NCBI GenBank assembly: GCA_017744715.1
Contig: JAGIAT010000002.1
Coordinates: 496,001-560,000 of the forward strand
Direction of reading: 5' to 3'
Source of the DNA: Niabella sp.
GTDB taxonomy: Bacteria > Bacteroidota > Bacteroidia > Chitinophagales > Chitinophagaceae
DNA length: 64,000 nucleotides
A program made the position numbers and the translations under genes. The notes beneath the pieces are model-generated. The model searched no databases, had not been told where the DNA came from, and saw nothing but the letters and a program-made list of their open reading frames with translations. This document shows, piece by piece, positions 35,769-44,940 of the stretch (position 1 is the first letter of the stretch; the number at the start of each line of letters is the position of its first letter).

Positions 35769-36980
35769 TTACCGGCTCACAATGATTTTCTTCCTTGGAA
35801 CCTGTTCTATTTTAAAGTGCACCATACCGGTGAGTTCAATAATTTTCAGCAGTTCTGATACCGGCATGTCCCTGGGCAATTCCGCCACGCAGGAATGATG
35901 AAAGGGCTCTTCAAACTCTACCTCCACGTCATACCAGCGCCCCACCTGTTGCATTACAGACTGGATGTCGGTACCATTAAAATAAAAGCGATTGTTATGC
36001 CAGGCCATTACTTCTTCAAGATCGGGAGCGCGGTTCAGCTTCAACCGGCCGGCCGCCCACAACGCCTGTTGCCCGGGCTGTACATCCACCTCGCCATTGC
36101 CATGCACCGGTGCCACTTTTATATGCCCTTCCAGCAGGGTTATTTTTACACCGGGCTCTTCTTTAAACGCCGTTACGTTAAAATGAGTGCCCAGTACTTT
36201 TGTGGCCACATCACCGGAGGTAACAGTAAACGGCAGGGCTGCGTTCCCTTCGCCGGCCTCCCGGTGTGCCACTTCAAAATACGCCTGCCCTGTAAGCGAA
36301 ACGTTCCGTTCGCGGCCGGTAAACGCTGTAGGATACGTTAGCGCAGAACCCGCGTCCAGCCACACTTTTGTTCCGTCGGCCAGTACCAGGGCTACCGGCC
36401 GGCTTCCCCTGGGAACGGTTAGGGTATTGAGGGTGGCCACGGCCGGTGTACCCTTGTAACCGATCTGCCCGTTTTCATTTGTATAAACTTCCGTTCCATT
36501 ACCGATACTCCATACACCGGCGGCTAAACGATCCAGCGGTACCTGTTTGCCGTCCGCCAGCGTAAGATAAGCGGCCGACTTTTCGGGCGCCCGGATGTCC
36601 TGCAGCACGGGCATCTTTCCGGCCACAGACCTTTTCTGTTCCGCCGGTTTAAAAAACAGCAGGTAGCCCCCCAGTATGAATACCAATACCGCAGCTGCAA
36701 CCATCCATTTCCGGAGCAGGCGTACCGGCGCCCCTGGTTTTTTAGAAGATTCCTGCTGTATCTGCTGTATCAGCTGCTGCAGCAACAACTGCTTTTTTTC
36801 TTCCGTTAATACCCCGGTTTGCCGGTGCTGTACCAGCCGTTGGTGCACTGCATCCTTCACCACTTCATCGTATTGCCCGGAAAGCAGGCCTTCGCGGAAA
36901 AGAAGCGCCTCCGCATCACTCAATGTACCGGCATGGAATTTCTGAAGCAAGTCGTTAAATAGAGAATGAGGTATATCCAT
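35769..36980 (-). CDS. FecR-family anti-sigma factor
   Basis: A 403-residue inner-membrane protein. The N-terminal cytoplasmic part (about 1-85) should hold the ECF sigma factor; one transmembrane helix is at about 92-112 (VAAAVLVFILGGYLLFF). The periplasmic FecR domain (about 145-310) has LTVPRGSRPVALVLADGTKVWLDAGS and FTGRERNVSLTGQAYFEV. A C-terminal DUF4974 domain (about 330-400) carries NGTDIQSVMQQVGRWYDVEVEF. It links the SusC STN domain to the sigma factor. It lies 147 bases before susC and 126 bases after the sigma gene. Confidence 0.93.
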   Translation of the reverse strand: MDIPHSLFNDLLQKFHAGTLSDAEALLFREGLLSGQYDEVVKDAVHQRLVQHRQTGVLTEEKKQLLLQQLIQQIQQESSKKPGAPVRLLRKWMVAAAVLVFILGGYLLFFKPAEQKRSVAGKMPVLQDIRAPEKSAAYLTLADGKQVPLDRLAAGVWSIGNGTEVYTNENGQIGYKGTPAVATLNTLTVPRGSRPVALVLADGTKVWLDAGSALTYPTAFTGRERNVSLTGQAYFEVAHREAGEGNAALPFTVTSGDVATKVLGTHFNVTAFKEEPGVKITLLEGHIKVAPVHGNGEVDVQPGQQALWAAGRLKLNRAPDLEEVMAWHNNRFYFNGTDIQSVMQQVGRWYDVEVEFEEPFHHSCVAELPRDMPVSELLKIIELTGMVHFKIEQVPRKKIIVSR

Positions 36981-37106
36981 TTTATGATTTTGACAAAAAC
37001 CGCTTATTTATAAAGACAACGGGCAAACAGCAATGGCGTAATGGCTGAAAACTTTTTTTTAAACAGCGTTCCCTGCTCCTGCGGTGGTTTCACCTTATTC
37101 TGCTCA

Positions 37107-37697
37107 TTACTGGCAGCACATTAACAGCACGGCCAGGGGGTACAGGTAGCGGCGCATATAGGCCCGTACCTGCCGGCGGGCCAGCTCCAGGTGTTTTTTT
37201 ACAGTTAGTTTTGAAATAGAAAGCCGCAATGCAATTTCCTCGTAACTCAGCTCTTCGTCTTCCGCAAGCGTATACACCCGCTGCTGCTGCAATGGCAGCG
37301 TATCAATGGCTTTTTTTAGCAATTCCCGGTATTGCTTCTGCTGAAGCCCGCCTTCCGGATCCGGCACCGGAAGGGTCTTCCGGGCATACCGGCTGATGAA
37401 TGTTTCCTCACGGGCCTTTTGCTTCAGGTGGTTCAAAACGCTGTTGCGCGTCATCATAAACAGGTAGTTTTCCAGGTGCTCGGCCTGCGCCAGCTGCTGC
37501 CTTTTTTCCCATACTTTTATAAAAATCACCTGCAGCAACTCATCTGCGTCCTGCTCGTCTTTTAAAAAATACAAAAGGGCATCATAAACAGCCGGGCTAT
37601 ACCGAAGGTAGATTTCTGTAAACGCCTCCCGGCTGTCTGCCGCCAGTTCGGTCAATAATTTTCGCTCATGCGTTAATGATTTGGGCAATGCAAACAA
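37107..37697 (-). CDS. ECF RNA-polymerase sigma factor
   Basis: A 196-residue sigma-70 family ECF factor of the Bacteroidetes FecI-like group. Region 2 (about 25-90) includes YDALLYFLKDEQDADELLQVIFIKVW and the DNA-melting part ENYLFMMTRNSVLNHL. Region 4 (about 130-185) carries LPLQQQRVYTLAEDEELSYEEIALRLSISKLTVKKHL. The start is a TTG at 37697; the frame closes about 11 codons upstream with no ATG or GTG available. It is the first gene of PUL 1 and should be released by FecR when SusC binds its ligand. Confidence 0.9.
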   Translation of the reverse strand: MFALPKSLTHERKLLTELAADSREAFTEIYLRYSPAVYDALLYFLKDEQDADELLQVIFIKVWEKRQQLAQAEHLENYLFMMTRNSVLNHLKQKAREETFISRYARKTLPVPDPEGGLQQKQYRELLKKAIDTLPLQQQRVYTLAEDEELSYEEIALRLSISKLTVKKHLELARRQVRAYMRRYLYPLAVLLMCCQ

Positions 37698-38342
37698 TTT
37701 AATACTAAAAAAAACTGCAAAGGATTACGCCATTGCAATATGCCAACTGTCTTTATTATAGAAAAGGGTAATAAAAAAGTTTACAGAAAAGGTATAAACG
37801 CTAAAATACAGATTTGATTTATAAAAACGAGGTGTTTTAAAAAAAAATAAAAGTAGCGATCGGACCGGGATATACGCAGGCAAACGCAGCTCCGGGGTGG
37901 GTTTGTATTGCCGCCATATATCCGTATGCGTCCCGGGCTTCGTGCAACAAGGAAGCTGTCGTATCTTTCATTATGAAAAACGCGCAATATTACCCACCAG
38001 CAGCAGAACAGGAAAGGCCATAAAAAACACAACGGTCCTGTTTCAATCGATGCTGTATCTTCACCGGTAGTTCATTTTAGTTGCTGTGGACCTATTGTAA
38101 ACACGACAAACCCGCAGAAAGATACAGGATCTGTTTCCTTTTAATACATCCCTTCTTTTATCAGCCAAGCTTTCCCATCCTTTCTTAACAGCCTGCCCTG
38201 AAAAAAAATACAGCATATCTGCCATAAAGTATAAGCGCACAACGGCCGTATCCTTTATTTTTGAGCAGATCGCTCATCCGGTTAGCAAGGACCCCGGGCA
38301 CCGGCTTTAACAGCCAGCATTACATAACGATATTCTGAACAT
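37698..38342. other. Divergent intergenic region between PUL 1 and the sialidase-fold gene
   Basis: 645 bases, A/T-rich near the sigma gene. It should hold the promoter of the sigma/FecR pair and that of the plus-strand gene at 38343. The only candidate element I can point to is TATTTTTG (38256-38263), a -7-like match 80 bases before that gene. No gene or strong hairpin seen. Confidence 0.4.
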
Positions 38343-39548
38343 ATGATCAAAACTTCAGCATCCCTACAATTCCGCCTGTGTATAGCAATAGCGCTCTTGA
38401 GCGCAGGCGTGGCAACACATGCCCAAAATGCAACGGCAGTCAGGGAACGAAACGCCGCCCCGTTGCTGCAAAAAATCCGCGACTTTGTTATTTACAAGGA
38501 CAGTCTTTTCCATTGCGCCTTTCCCTCAGTCATCAGGAAAAAAGACGGCAGCTACCTGCTGGCCTTTCGCCGCGCTCCCGAGCGGCGTGTTTTAGGAGAG
38601 CGGGTTACCACACATGTGGATCCCAACAGCTACCTGATGCAGCTGACCTCAAAGGACGGGCTGCACTGGCCGGCAGCACCGTCCCTGCTTTATGCGCATC
38701 CCTTTGGCGGCTCACAGGATCCCTGCCTGTTGCAGCTGAGGAATGGCAACCTTTTATGCGCAAGCTATGGTTGGTCTTTTCCGAATGCGGATGCACTGGC
38801 CCAGTTGAAGACCCCGTACTTTAAAGCGGCTAATGCCGTTTTCCTGGGCGGCTACCTCTTACGCTCTGCTGATAACGGCCACACCTGGAGCGCACCCATT
38901 TACCCGCCGTCCGTTCCTGCAGAGGTTCACTACAGCCCCTATAGAAATAAGTTACCGGCGTATAACCGGGGCGCCCTGTGTGAAGGACGTAACGGCACCA
39001 TCTACTGGGTGGTGGCCGCTACGGATGACTTCGCGAGCAAAAAAACCTCCAACTATCTGCTCACATCCGCCGACGGCGGAAAGAGCTGGTCTTATCAATC
39101 GGTGGTTGCCAAAGATCCCAGGATCTCCTTTAATGAAACTTCCATTTATGAAACACCCAAGGGCGACCTTGTTGCATTCATGCGCACGGCTAACGCCGGC
39201 GATACCGCCTGTATTGCCCGCTCAAAAGACGGCGGCAAAACCTTCCGTTGGGAACCGATGGGATTTATGGGACATCCCCTGCAGGCCCTGCGTTTACCGG
39301 ACAACCGGGTATTGGTGACCTACGGCTACCGGCATGCGCCTCATGGAATCCGGGCCCGGGTGCTCAATGCTGAATGTACCGACTTTAACACCGCAAAGGA
39401 ATGGATCATCAGAGCCGATGCAACAAGCACGGATATTGGTTATCCCTGGGCCATCATGCTGGATCGCACGCGTATTTTGATCGTGTATTATTATAATATC
39501 AACAATGGCCCCCGCTCCATTGAGGGCACTTTGCTGGAGTACCATTAA
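38343..39548 (+). CDS. Exported sialidase-fold (BNR-repeat) protein of uncertain specificity
   Basis: A 401-residue protein with a signal peptide (ending THAQN, about residue 28). It has a six-bladed sialidase-like propeller with Asp-box turns: SADNGHTWSAP (about 177-187), SADGGKSWSYQ (about 241-251) and SKDGGKTFRWE (about 293-303). The N-terminal Arg-Ile-Pro motif of GH33 sialidases is absent; the equivalent place reads CAFPSVIRKKDGSYLLAF. It is therefore probably a related hydrolase or a glycan-binding protein rather than a proven sialidase. The C-terminus (DIGYPWAIMLDRTRILIVYY, NNGPRSIEGTLLE) is a pattern common in Bacteroidota homologues. Confidence 0.8.
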   Translation: MIKTSASLQFRLCIAIALLSAGVATHAQNATAVRERNAAPLLQKIRDFVIYKDSLFHCAFPSVIRKKDGSYLLAFRRAPERRVLGERVTTHVDPNSYLMQLTSKDGLHWPAAPSLLYAHPFGGSQDPCLLQLRNGNLLCASYGWSFPNADALAQLKTPYFKAANAVFLGGYLLRSADNGHTWSAPIYPPSVPAEVHYSPYRNKLPAYNRGALCEGRNGTIYWVVAATDDFASKKTSNYLLTSADGGKSWSYQSVVAKDPRISFNETSIYETPKGDLVAFMRTANAGDTACIARSKDGGKTFRWEPMGFMGHPLQALRLPDNRVLVTYGYRHAPHGIRARVLNAECTDFNTAKEWIIRADATSTDIGYPWAIMLDRTRILIVYYYNINNGPRSIEGTLLEYH

Positions 39549-39675
39549 TATCCGGTTTCCATAACCTGGCTTCAGCAGCGCCGGTTTGTTCTGGTAGTGT
39601 TCCATAGACAGGATATTATCTTGCGGGCATCCCGAATCCTGATTGTTGTATCTTTAGTGTTCACAATAAAGACAC

Positions 39676-40041
39676 ATGCAGATAATTGCCCAAATTTTTA
39701 TTGCACTGGTTGCAGCGGAGCACCTGGCCATCCTATACATCGAGATGTTTGCCTGGGAAACCACCGGCAAAAAAGTTTTCAAAACGCTGCCGCCCGAACT
39801 TTTTAAGCCCACCCGGTCACTGGCCGCCAACCAGGGATTGTATAACGGCTTCCTGGCTGCCGGCCTGTTATGGAGCCTTTTTATACCAGATCCCGCGTGG
39901 CAGCAACGCATCGCCTTGTTCTTTTTAGGATGTGTAATTGTAGCCGGAATCTATGGTGCGCTTTCCGCATCAAAAAAGATTTTTTTTATACAGGCACTTC
40001 CGGCCCTGCTGGGTTTTTTATTGGTTTATCTGAGCAGATGA
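39676..40041 (+). CDS. DUF1304 family membrane protein
   Basis: A 121-residue protein with four predicted transmembrane helices (about 2-22, 50-70, 76-95, 100-118). The family pattern ALVAAEHLAILYIEMFAWET near the N-terminus and RSLAANQGLYNGFLAAGL in the middle is clear. Function unknown. A TATCTTTA sequence (near 39649) about 25 bases before the start is a plausible -7 element. Confidence 0.88.
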   Translation: MQIIAQIFIALVAAEHLAILYIEMFAWETTGKKVFKTLPPELFKPTRSLAANQGLYNGFLAAGLLWSLFIPDPAWQQRIALFFLGCVIVAGIYGALSASKKIFFIQALPALLGFLLVYLSR

Positions 40042-40275
40042 CCGCCTGTTGATGATTAGCGCGATGACCAGCAGGTACGGCGTCATCCCGAAGATGCACC
40101 TATCCGTCTTTCGTTCCGGCGTTCTCTTCAGGAGACACCGGGAAAGAAATGCACAGATGCTGAAATAATATCGATTGACCGGGACAGCATGACTAAGCGC
40201 TGTTCTTTCACAGCGGGGTCTCTCGCTGAGGCCCCCCGCGCCCTTGCTAACATACATACGGGATCTTTACAACGA

Positions 40276-41145
40276 TTACGTTTTCCCTATAGCCATTTTA
40301 TACGCCAGCACCGCTTCATCAAGCGGGGTCATTACCTCGGTTAATGTATGGTAGGTGCCCTGGCCCAACAATTCACCGGCCACTTTTTTTATCAGGGCCA
40401 GCGTTGCCTTTAGCATGCTGGAACCCAGACTCACACGGGCCACCCCCAGGTCCTGGAGTTCACGGACCGAAGGCGGCAATCCGCCGGAACCGATGGTGGG
40501 GTTGGCAAGAATATTAATGGGCGCATTGATTTCTTTGACCAGCGTGGCGATGGTTTCTTTTTCCCATACCGGCTGAACGAAGATGCAGTCGGCACCGGCT
40601 TCCCGGTATTTATTGCCCCGCCTTATGGATTCCGCTAATTTTTCTGCCGGCGTACCGGAAGACGTATAGAAGGCATCGGTTCTTGCGTTGATCACCAGGT
40701 GAAAGCCCAATGCATCGGATAGGGAACGGATGGCGGATATGCGTTCACAAAATACCTGCTCGTCCATTAATACCGGGCTTAAGCTGATGCTGTCTTCAAT
40801 ATTGATCCCAACAATTCCGGTGGCAATGATCTTCTTAACCGATTCGATGACCTCCGCTACATGATTGCCATACCCCGCCTCTATATCCACCGTTACCGGC
40901 GCCTGTACACCTTTTACAATACCTGAGATCACTTCCAGCATTTCCGGCAACCGGATCACCTGGCAATCGGGGTACCCCAGTGCGGCGGCGATGCCCATAC
41001 TGGTGGTGGCAATGGCTTTATAGCCGCAGGCCTCAATTAATTTGGAACTACCGGTATCCCATGAATTTAACAACACAAGGATCTCTTCATCGTGATGCCA
41101 TTTCAGGAACCGTTCCGCTTTTTCTTTTTGAATGGGGGAAACCAT
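40276..41145 (-). CDS. Isocitrate lyase/PEP-mutase superfamily enzyme
   Basis: A 289-residue TIM-barrel enzyme of the PEP-mutase/isocitrate-lyase superfamily. Landmarks are LNSWDTGSSKLIEACGYKAIATTS (about 26-50), TVDIEAGYGN (metal-binding Asp/Glu region), GINIEDS, NARTDAFYT and GADCIFVQPV. Members include oxaloacetate hydrolases, 2-methylisocitrate lyases and carboxyphosphonoenolpyruvate enzymes. The KKCGH-type catalytic Cys loop of isocitrate lyase is not seen, so a C-P or C-C lyase of another specificity is likely. It stands alone. Confidence 0.88.
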   Translation of the reverse strand: MVSPIQKEKAERFLKWHHDEEILVLLNSWDTGSSKLIEACGYKAIATTSMGIAAALGYPDCQVIRLPEMLEVISGIVKGVQAPVTVDIEAGYGNHVAEVIESVKKIIATGIVGINIEDSISLSPVLMDEQVFCERISAIRSLSDALGFHLVINARTDAFYTSSGTPAEKLAESIRRGNKYREAGADCIFVQPVWEKETIATLVKEINAPINILANPTIGSGGLPPSVRELQDLGVARVSLGSSMLKATLALIKKVAGELLGQGTYHTLTEVMTPLDEAVLAYKMAIGKT

Positions 41146-41533
41146 AACCTGGGATTTAACGTAAAAGAATCCGGATTACAATTAACGCGCTCCGGGCATA
41201 GTAAGTTACTGCAATTTTCCTGTTTTTTAAAAGATATCGCGGCCGGTGGCGTTAAAGTAGCTGCTATGATACAGCATTCAGCGTGAAGCTGCGCTTTCTC
41301 GGACGGATGGTGCGGATCAGCATTCACCTGACGGATCATTCTCTTACAGATGCCGAAACAAGTTCGGCATGACCATAGAAAATGTTTGATAACCCCGCTC
41401 ACGATCCCATACCTTATGCGCTGTTTGATCCTGCATCAAAGTGCTCCGTGCTGCCCGTTCTATACAGGCGCACCGCTATTGCTAACCAGGTATTATTTAT
41501 GCTTATCTGACAGGTAACTACTGAAAAACGGAA
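41146..41533. other. Intergenic region with a TTCGGCAT hairpin
   Basis: 388 bases between two minus-strand genes. It contains an 8-bp perfect stem ATGCCGAA (41350-41357) with TTCGGCAT (41363-41370), loop of five, of the kind scattered between Bacteroidota genes. No T-run follows. No gene seen. Confidence 0.5.
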
Positions 41534-42655
41534 TCAATTGCCGGCAGCTTGTGGATCCGGATGAATGTATTTACCAATGATATAATCCGTGATGGGCTTT
41601 AACCGCCGCTGCTGATCGATGGGATGAAACCCATCCGCAGTATAAAACTCAATGGCCCCGTTTATTTTTACATACCAAACCGAACCCTTCGATTGCCGGG
41701 TAATGGTATCCGGCCGGGTGATCTTTTTAAAAGAACGGATCTTTTCCGGATCCAGCTGCACAACCCCTGTATCCCCGGCATTTGAAGTGCAGGGAACTTG
41801 TTCGTAATGATCACCGGTCCAGGACATACAGGCTTTAGTTACCGGCAACACCTGGCCCATGGGAATGGGCTCCGGTTCCTTTTTTCCGCCCCGGTATATC
41901 CAAAATCCTGCCAATGCCAGTAACGCCATCGCAAAAGCGGCCAGCCCTCTTTTAAAAACAGATCCGGGTTTCCGGACTTTGGGCTCTGGTATAGCAACTC
42001 CCATCGGCGATCCTTTATCCGGCCCCGCATGTTCCGGAGTGCCGGGTGTTTCAACCGCAACCGGCGCTGCCGGATCCTTTATTGTTCCGGCATCCGGGGC
42101 AGGTGCTTCAGGTTGATCCTGCGCTTCTGGAATCCTCTCCTTTTTTTCCGTTTCAATGTTTTCCTCAGCTTCTTCGGGCTCGGGATCTGTTACCTCCTGC
42201 TCCTCCGCAGGCGCATTCTCTTCTAATGGATTTGCTTCATTGTCTCCTTCTTCAATACGCTCCTCCACTTGAACGCCGCTTGCTTCCAAGGCATCCACAT
42301 TATAACTTTTTGTATAGTCGCACGGCCGATCTTTAAAATCGATCAGCCATGCTAGGAGCTCAATATTTTTATCATCGGTACTTTCTGTTTCTTTCTTTAG
42401 GAAATTTCTAAGCGGTCTAAACTTGTCGATTTCACATTTTTTGATCGCCTTTAAAACGGCCGCCTGATCGTTACCCTCACCAAAAAAACTGTCAAGCACC
42501 CTGCCATCTTTCCGGGAGAACCTTTCAGTGCAAACTCTGATGCACTCATTTTTAAGTTTAGCCGGAGCCGGATTGCTTAGGGCCAAAGAGAGACTATTCT
42601 TCGCCCGCTTTTGCTCATAATCATACAGGACCAGTTTGGTATAATTAAGATCCAT
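41534..42655 (-). CDS. Uncharacterised single-pass membrane protein with conserved N-terminal helical domain
   Basis: About 373 residues from the ATG at 42655. An in-frame start 25 codons further upstream adds sequence unlike the rest and is not chosen. Layout: a soluble helical domain (about 1-120; PAPAKLKNECIRVC, DIDKFRPLRNFLKK-like blocks and KNIELLAWLIDF), a long acidic Glu/Pro-rich linker (about 130-225), one transmembrane helix (about 245-262, FAMALLALAGFWIYRG) and a C-terminal domain (about 275-373) with the Cys pair in KACMSW..QVPC. I think I have seen the N-terminal domain in other Chitinophagaceae proteins but know no function. It is divergent from the tiny exported peptide gene at 43020. 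Confidence 0.75.
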   Translation of the reverse strand: MDLNYTKLVLYDYEQKRAKNSLSLALSNPAPAKLKNECIRVCTERFSRKDGRVLDSFFGEGNDQAAVLKAIKKCEIDKFRPLRNFLKKETESTDDKNIELLAWLIDFKDRPCDYTKSYNVDALEASGVQVEERIEEGDNEANPLEENAPAEEQEVTDPEPEEAEENIETEKKERIPEAQDQPEAPAPDAGTIKDPAAPVAVETPGTPEHAGPDKGSPMGVAIPEPKVRKPGSVFKRGLAAFAMALLALAGFWIYRGGKKEPEPIPMGQVLPVTKACMSWTGDHYEQVPCTSNAGDTGVVQLDPEKIRSFKKITRPDTITRQSKGSVWYVKINGAIEFYTADGFHPIDQQRRLKPITDYIIGKYIHPDPQAAGN

Positions 42656-43019
42656 CTTCAACAATTGTCCGATAAAACTAATGGAATTTTCGGAATTCAA
42701 CCGGCATTTCCGGAATCCCTGGAATTCCACACGGAAAGACCGGAATTACCGGAACCAACTAACAATCAACCTGTTACACCGATCTATCTTTGTTTCCAGA
42801 ATCAGTTGCCCATCTCCTTTGCTAAGAGATATTGCTGTACAGAACTGATTTCCGGGAGCAGCGAAAGCGGCAGTCCATAACCGGTTTGGGAAGCGTTTAG
42901 AAGCTTCCGCAATCCACACTCCCATCCTTCCCAAACAATGTAAGAAGCGCTTCTTACGCAGTTCCACACCTGCGCCGGGCACCGGCTGCAGTATTCTTCA
43001 ACATTTAAAATTTAAAAAA
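42656..43019. promoter_or_regulatory. Divergent intergenic region with an 18-bp palindrome and a 9-bp inverted repeat
   Basis: The perfect palindrome GTAAGAAGCGCTTCTTAC lies at 42940-42957. Just before it, TTTGGGAAG (42885-42893) and CTTCCCAAA (42927-42935) form a 9-bp inverted repeat. Both lie within 135 bases of the ATG at 43020. The part nearer 42655 has several GGAATT/CCGGAA near-repeats. These dyads are good operator candidates for one of the divergent genes; no -7 element of full consensus is visible. Confidence 0.55.
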
Positions 43020-43205
43020 ATGTACGCATTATTAATAGCCTTTTGTATGGCATTCTTACCCAGTCATTCTACACATTCGGTTAAAGCAACCGTAAAAACC
43101 GATCTCAGCAAATTGCAGGTAACCGTTCGGGCCGATACCTCGGACCCCTCCGGAGATGGCGGGCATATTCCCCCGTTGCCACGCCCTCTTCCTCCAATAA
43201 AATAA
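43020..43205 (+). CDS. Tiny exported proline-rich peptide
   Basis: A 61-residue product with a short hydrophobic N-terminus (YALLIAFCMAFLPS, likely a signal peptide) and a hydrophilic remainder ending in a Pro-rich tail (IPPLPRPLPPIK). It is bracketed by strong dyads upstream and an intrinsic terminator 16 bases downstream, which supports it as a separately transcribed real gene. No family recognised. The terminator separates it from the histidine kinase at 43295, but a role as a signal for that kinase is conceivable. Confidence 0.6.
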   Translation: MYALLIAFCMAFLPSHSTHSVKATVKTDLSKLQVTVRADTSDPSGDGGHIPPLPRPLPPIK

Positions 43206-43220
43206 CCGGGTCATCATCAA

Positions 43221-43252
43221 TAAGGCAGGCATTCGTCCTGCCTTATTTTTTT
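43221..43252 (+). terminator. Intrinsic terminator after the small exported peptide
   Basis: A 9-bp perfect stem TAAGGCAGG (43221-43229) with CCTGCCTTA (43237-43245), loop of seven, followed by seven T (43246-43252). This is the clearest rho-independent terminator in the window. Confidence 0.9.
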
Positions 43253-43294
43253 GTTTTTATCAAACTCGTATTACTTTTAAGCAAAATAACTGTC

Positions 43295-44935
43295 TTGAAC
43301 TATTTAAAGCCCTTATTGTTCCTGTTCGTTGCGGCCATCTTCTCCGGGTGCAACACCCCTCCTAAAGCAACGCCCGTTCCTTCGTCTCCGGATTTTCAAA
43401 AGGCTACAGATTTTCTCCAAACGAAAAAAGATTCCGCTTTTTATTATTTCAACAAGGTGGCTACCAGCCCCGGCGACAGCCTGCTCATCGGAAGGGCTTA
43501 TGCCAACATGGCCATTCTATTATCGAAGGCTGCAGATCCCTTTAGCAGCCAGGCAACCTCGTTACAGGCTTTGAAATTCCTAAATACAAAAAAGAAAAGC
43601 GATTGGCGTGCGCTTTCATCGGTTTATAATGAACTGGCATACACCAACATCACACTCAAGCAATATGAAGCCTCTTTGGGCTATTCTGATCACGCATTAA
43701 AATTTGCAGGGGGTTCCGACAGCATAACGGCTTTAAACAATAAGGCGCTGGCTTACCAGCGGCTAAGGCAATACGAACAGGCCCTTTCAATTTACCAGTC
43801 GATCCTTAAGGAAAGCAAAAATAACCCGGCGGAATATGCCCGGGTTTTAACCAATATGGCCAATACCAAACGGTTCAGGGATTCAACATATAATCCATTG
43901 CCCGAATTGCGGGCCGCCCTGCAGGTACGGGAAAGCAACAAGGACACCCCAGGCCTGGGCGCCAGCTATGCACATTTATCCGACTACTACGCCCGCACTC
44001 ATCCGGATTCCGCCTTATTCTATGCCAACAAAATGCATCTGCTAACGCTACGGCTGGGCAACCCGGGCGATGAATTGCTGGCACTACGGAAACTTATAAC
44101 ATTTGGACCACCTGAACTTATAAGGGGCTATTTTAACCGTTACCGGTTTTTAAGTGACAGCATGCAGACCAGTCGTAATACGGATAAAAACCAATTTGCA
44201 CTCATCCGTTATGAAACGGAAAAAAGCAAGGCCGATAACCTGGTATTACAAAAAGACAACGCAGAAAAAAAAGTACAGATCATCTGGCAATGGATCTTGC
44301 TGGTGGGCGTACTTGTACTCACCATTACCGGTTTTTGGTGGTACCGGAAACAAAAGCAGCGGGCCATCCGCGAACAGCAGTTAAGAACCTCCCAAAAAGT
44401 ACACGATGTGGTGGCCAACGGGCTTTACCATGTTATATCAAAAGTGGATCATGATAAAACCGGCGGCAAGGAACAATTACTGGATGACCTCACCCATCTC
44501 TATGAACAATCCCGTAATATTTCCTATGAGCAGCCGGAAGAAAAAGTTCCCCTATCCTTTAATGAATCGCTCGCAGCATTGCTTTCCTCTTTCAGCTCGG
44601 CCGGCACCCGGGTATTGATTATAGGTAATTCCAAAGAACTTTGGAGCGTGGTAAAACCCGGTATTAAAAGAGAATTACTGCAGATCCTGCAGGAGCTGAT
44701 GGTAAATATGAAAAAACACAGCCGGGCCAAAAATGTGGTCATCCGGTTTCTTCTGCAGCACAAAACGCTAACGGTTCAATACACCGACGACGGGGTAGGC
44801 GCCGCTCCGGACTTCCGGTATGGTAACGGACTAAGGAATACGGAATCCCGTATTTCCGGTATGGGCGGACGCATTAGTTTTGACACCGAAACATCGGAAG
44901 GCATGAAAATTCAACTGTATATCCCAACTGCATAA
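43295..44935 (+). CDS. TPR-containing lipoprotein-signal histidine kinase
   Basis: A 546-residue protein starting with TTG at 43295; the start gives a lipobox-like signal (IFSGC, Cys19). TPR-like repeats follow (about 60-300), then a coil, one transmembrane helix (about 329-351), a degenerate dimerisation box with candidate phospho-acceptor H370 in KVHDVVANGLY, and a HATPase domain with N471 (ELMVNMKKHS) and G-box DDGVG (498-502). It belongs to the same NarX-like class as the kinase at 17984. The response regulator begins 5 bases after its stop, so they form a pair. A TACTTTTA sequence (43272-43279) may be its -7 element. Confidence 0.88.
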   Translation: MNYLKPLLFLFVAAIFSGCNTPPKATPVPSSPDFQKATDFLQTKKDSAFYYFNKVATSPGDSLLIGRAYANMAILLSKAADPFSSQATSLQALKFLNTKKKSDWRALSSVYNELAYTNITLKQYEASLGYSDHALKFAGGSDSITALNNKALAYQRLRQYEQALSIYQSILKESKNNPAEYARVLTNMANTKRFRDSTYNPLPELRAALQVRESNKDTPGLGASYAHLSDYYARTHPDSALFYANKMHLLTLRLGNPGDELLALRKLITFGPPELIRGYFNRYRFLSDSMQTSRNTDKNQFALIRYETEKSKADNLVLQKDNAEKKVQIIWQWILLVGVLVLTITGFWWYRKQKQRAIREQQLRTSQKVHDVVANGLYHVISKVDHDKTGGKEQLLDDLTHLYEQSRNISYEQPEEKVPLSFNESLAALLSSFSSAGTRVLIIGNSKELWSVVKPGIKRELLQILQELMVNMKKHSRAKNVVIRFLLQHKTLTVQYTDDGVGAAPDFRYGNGLRNTESRISGMGGRISFDTETSEGMKIQLYIPTA

Positions 44936-44940
44936 CCCAT

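Noticed and set aside
38343..39548. Assignment as a second confirmed GH33 sialidase
   Set aside because: Asp boxes are present but the RIP motif is missing; kept as sialidase-fold of uncertain function.
42656..42730. Upstream start adding 25 residues to the uncharacterised membrane protein
   Set aside because: The conserved-looking helical domain begins at the ATG at 42655; the added residues are unrelated and translate a GGAATT-rich non-coding stretch.
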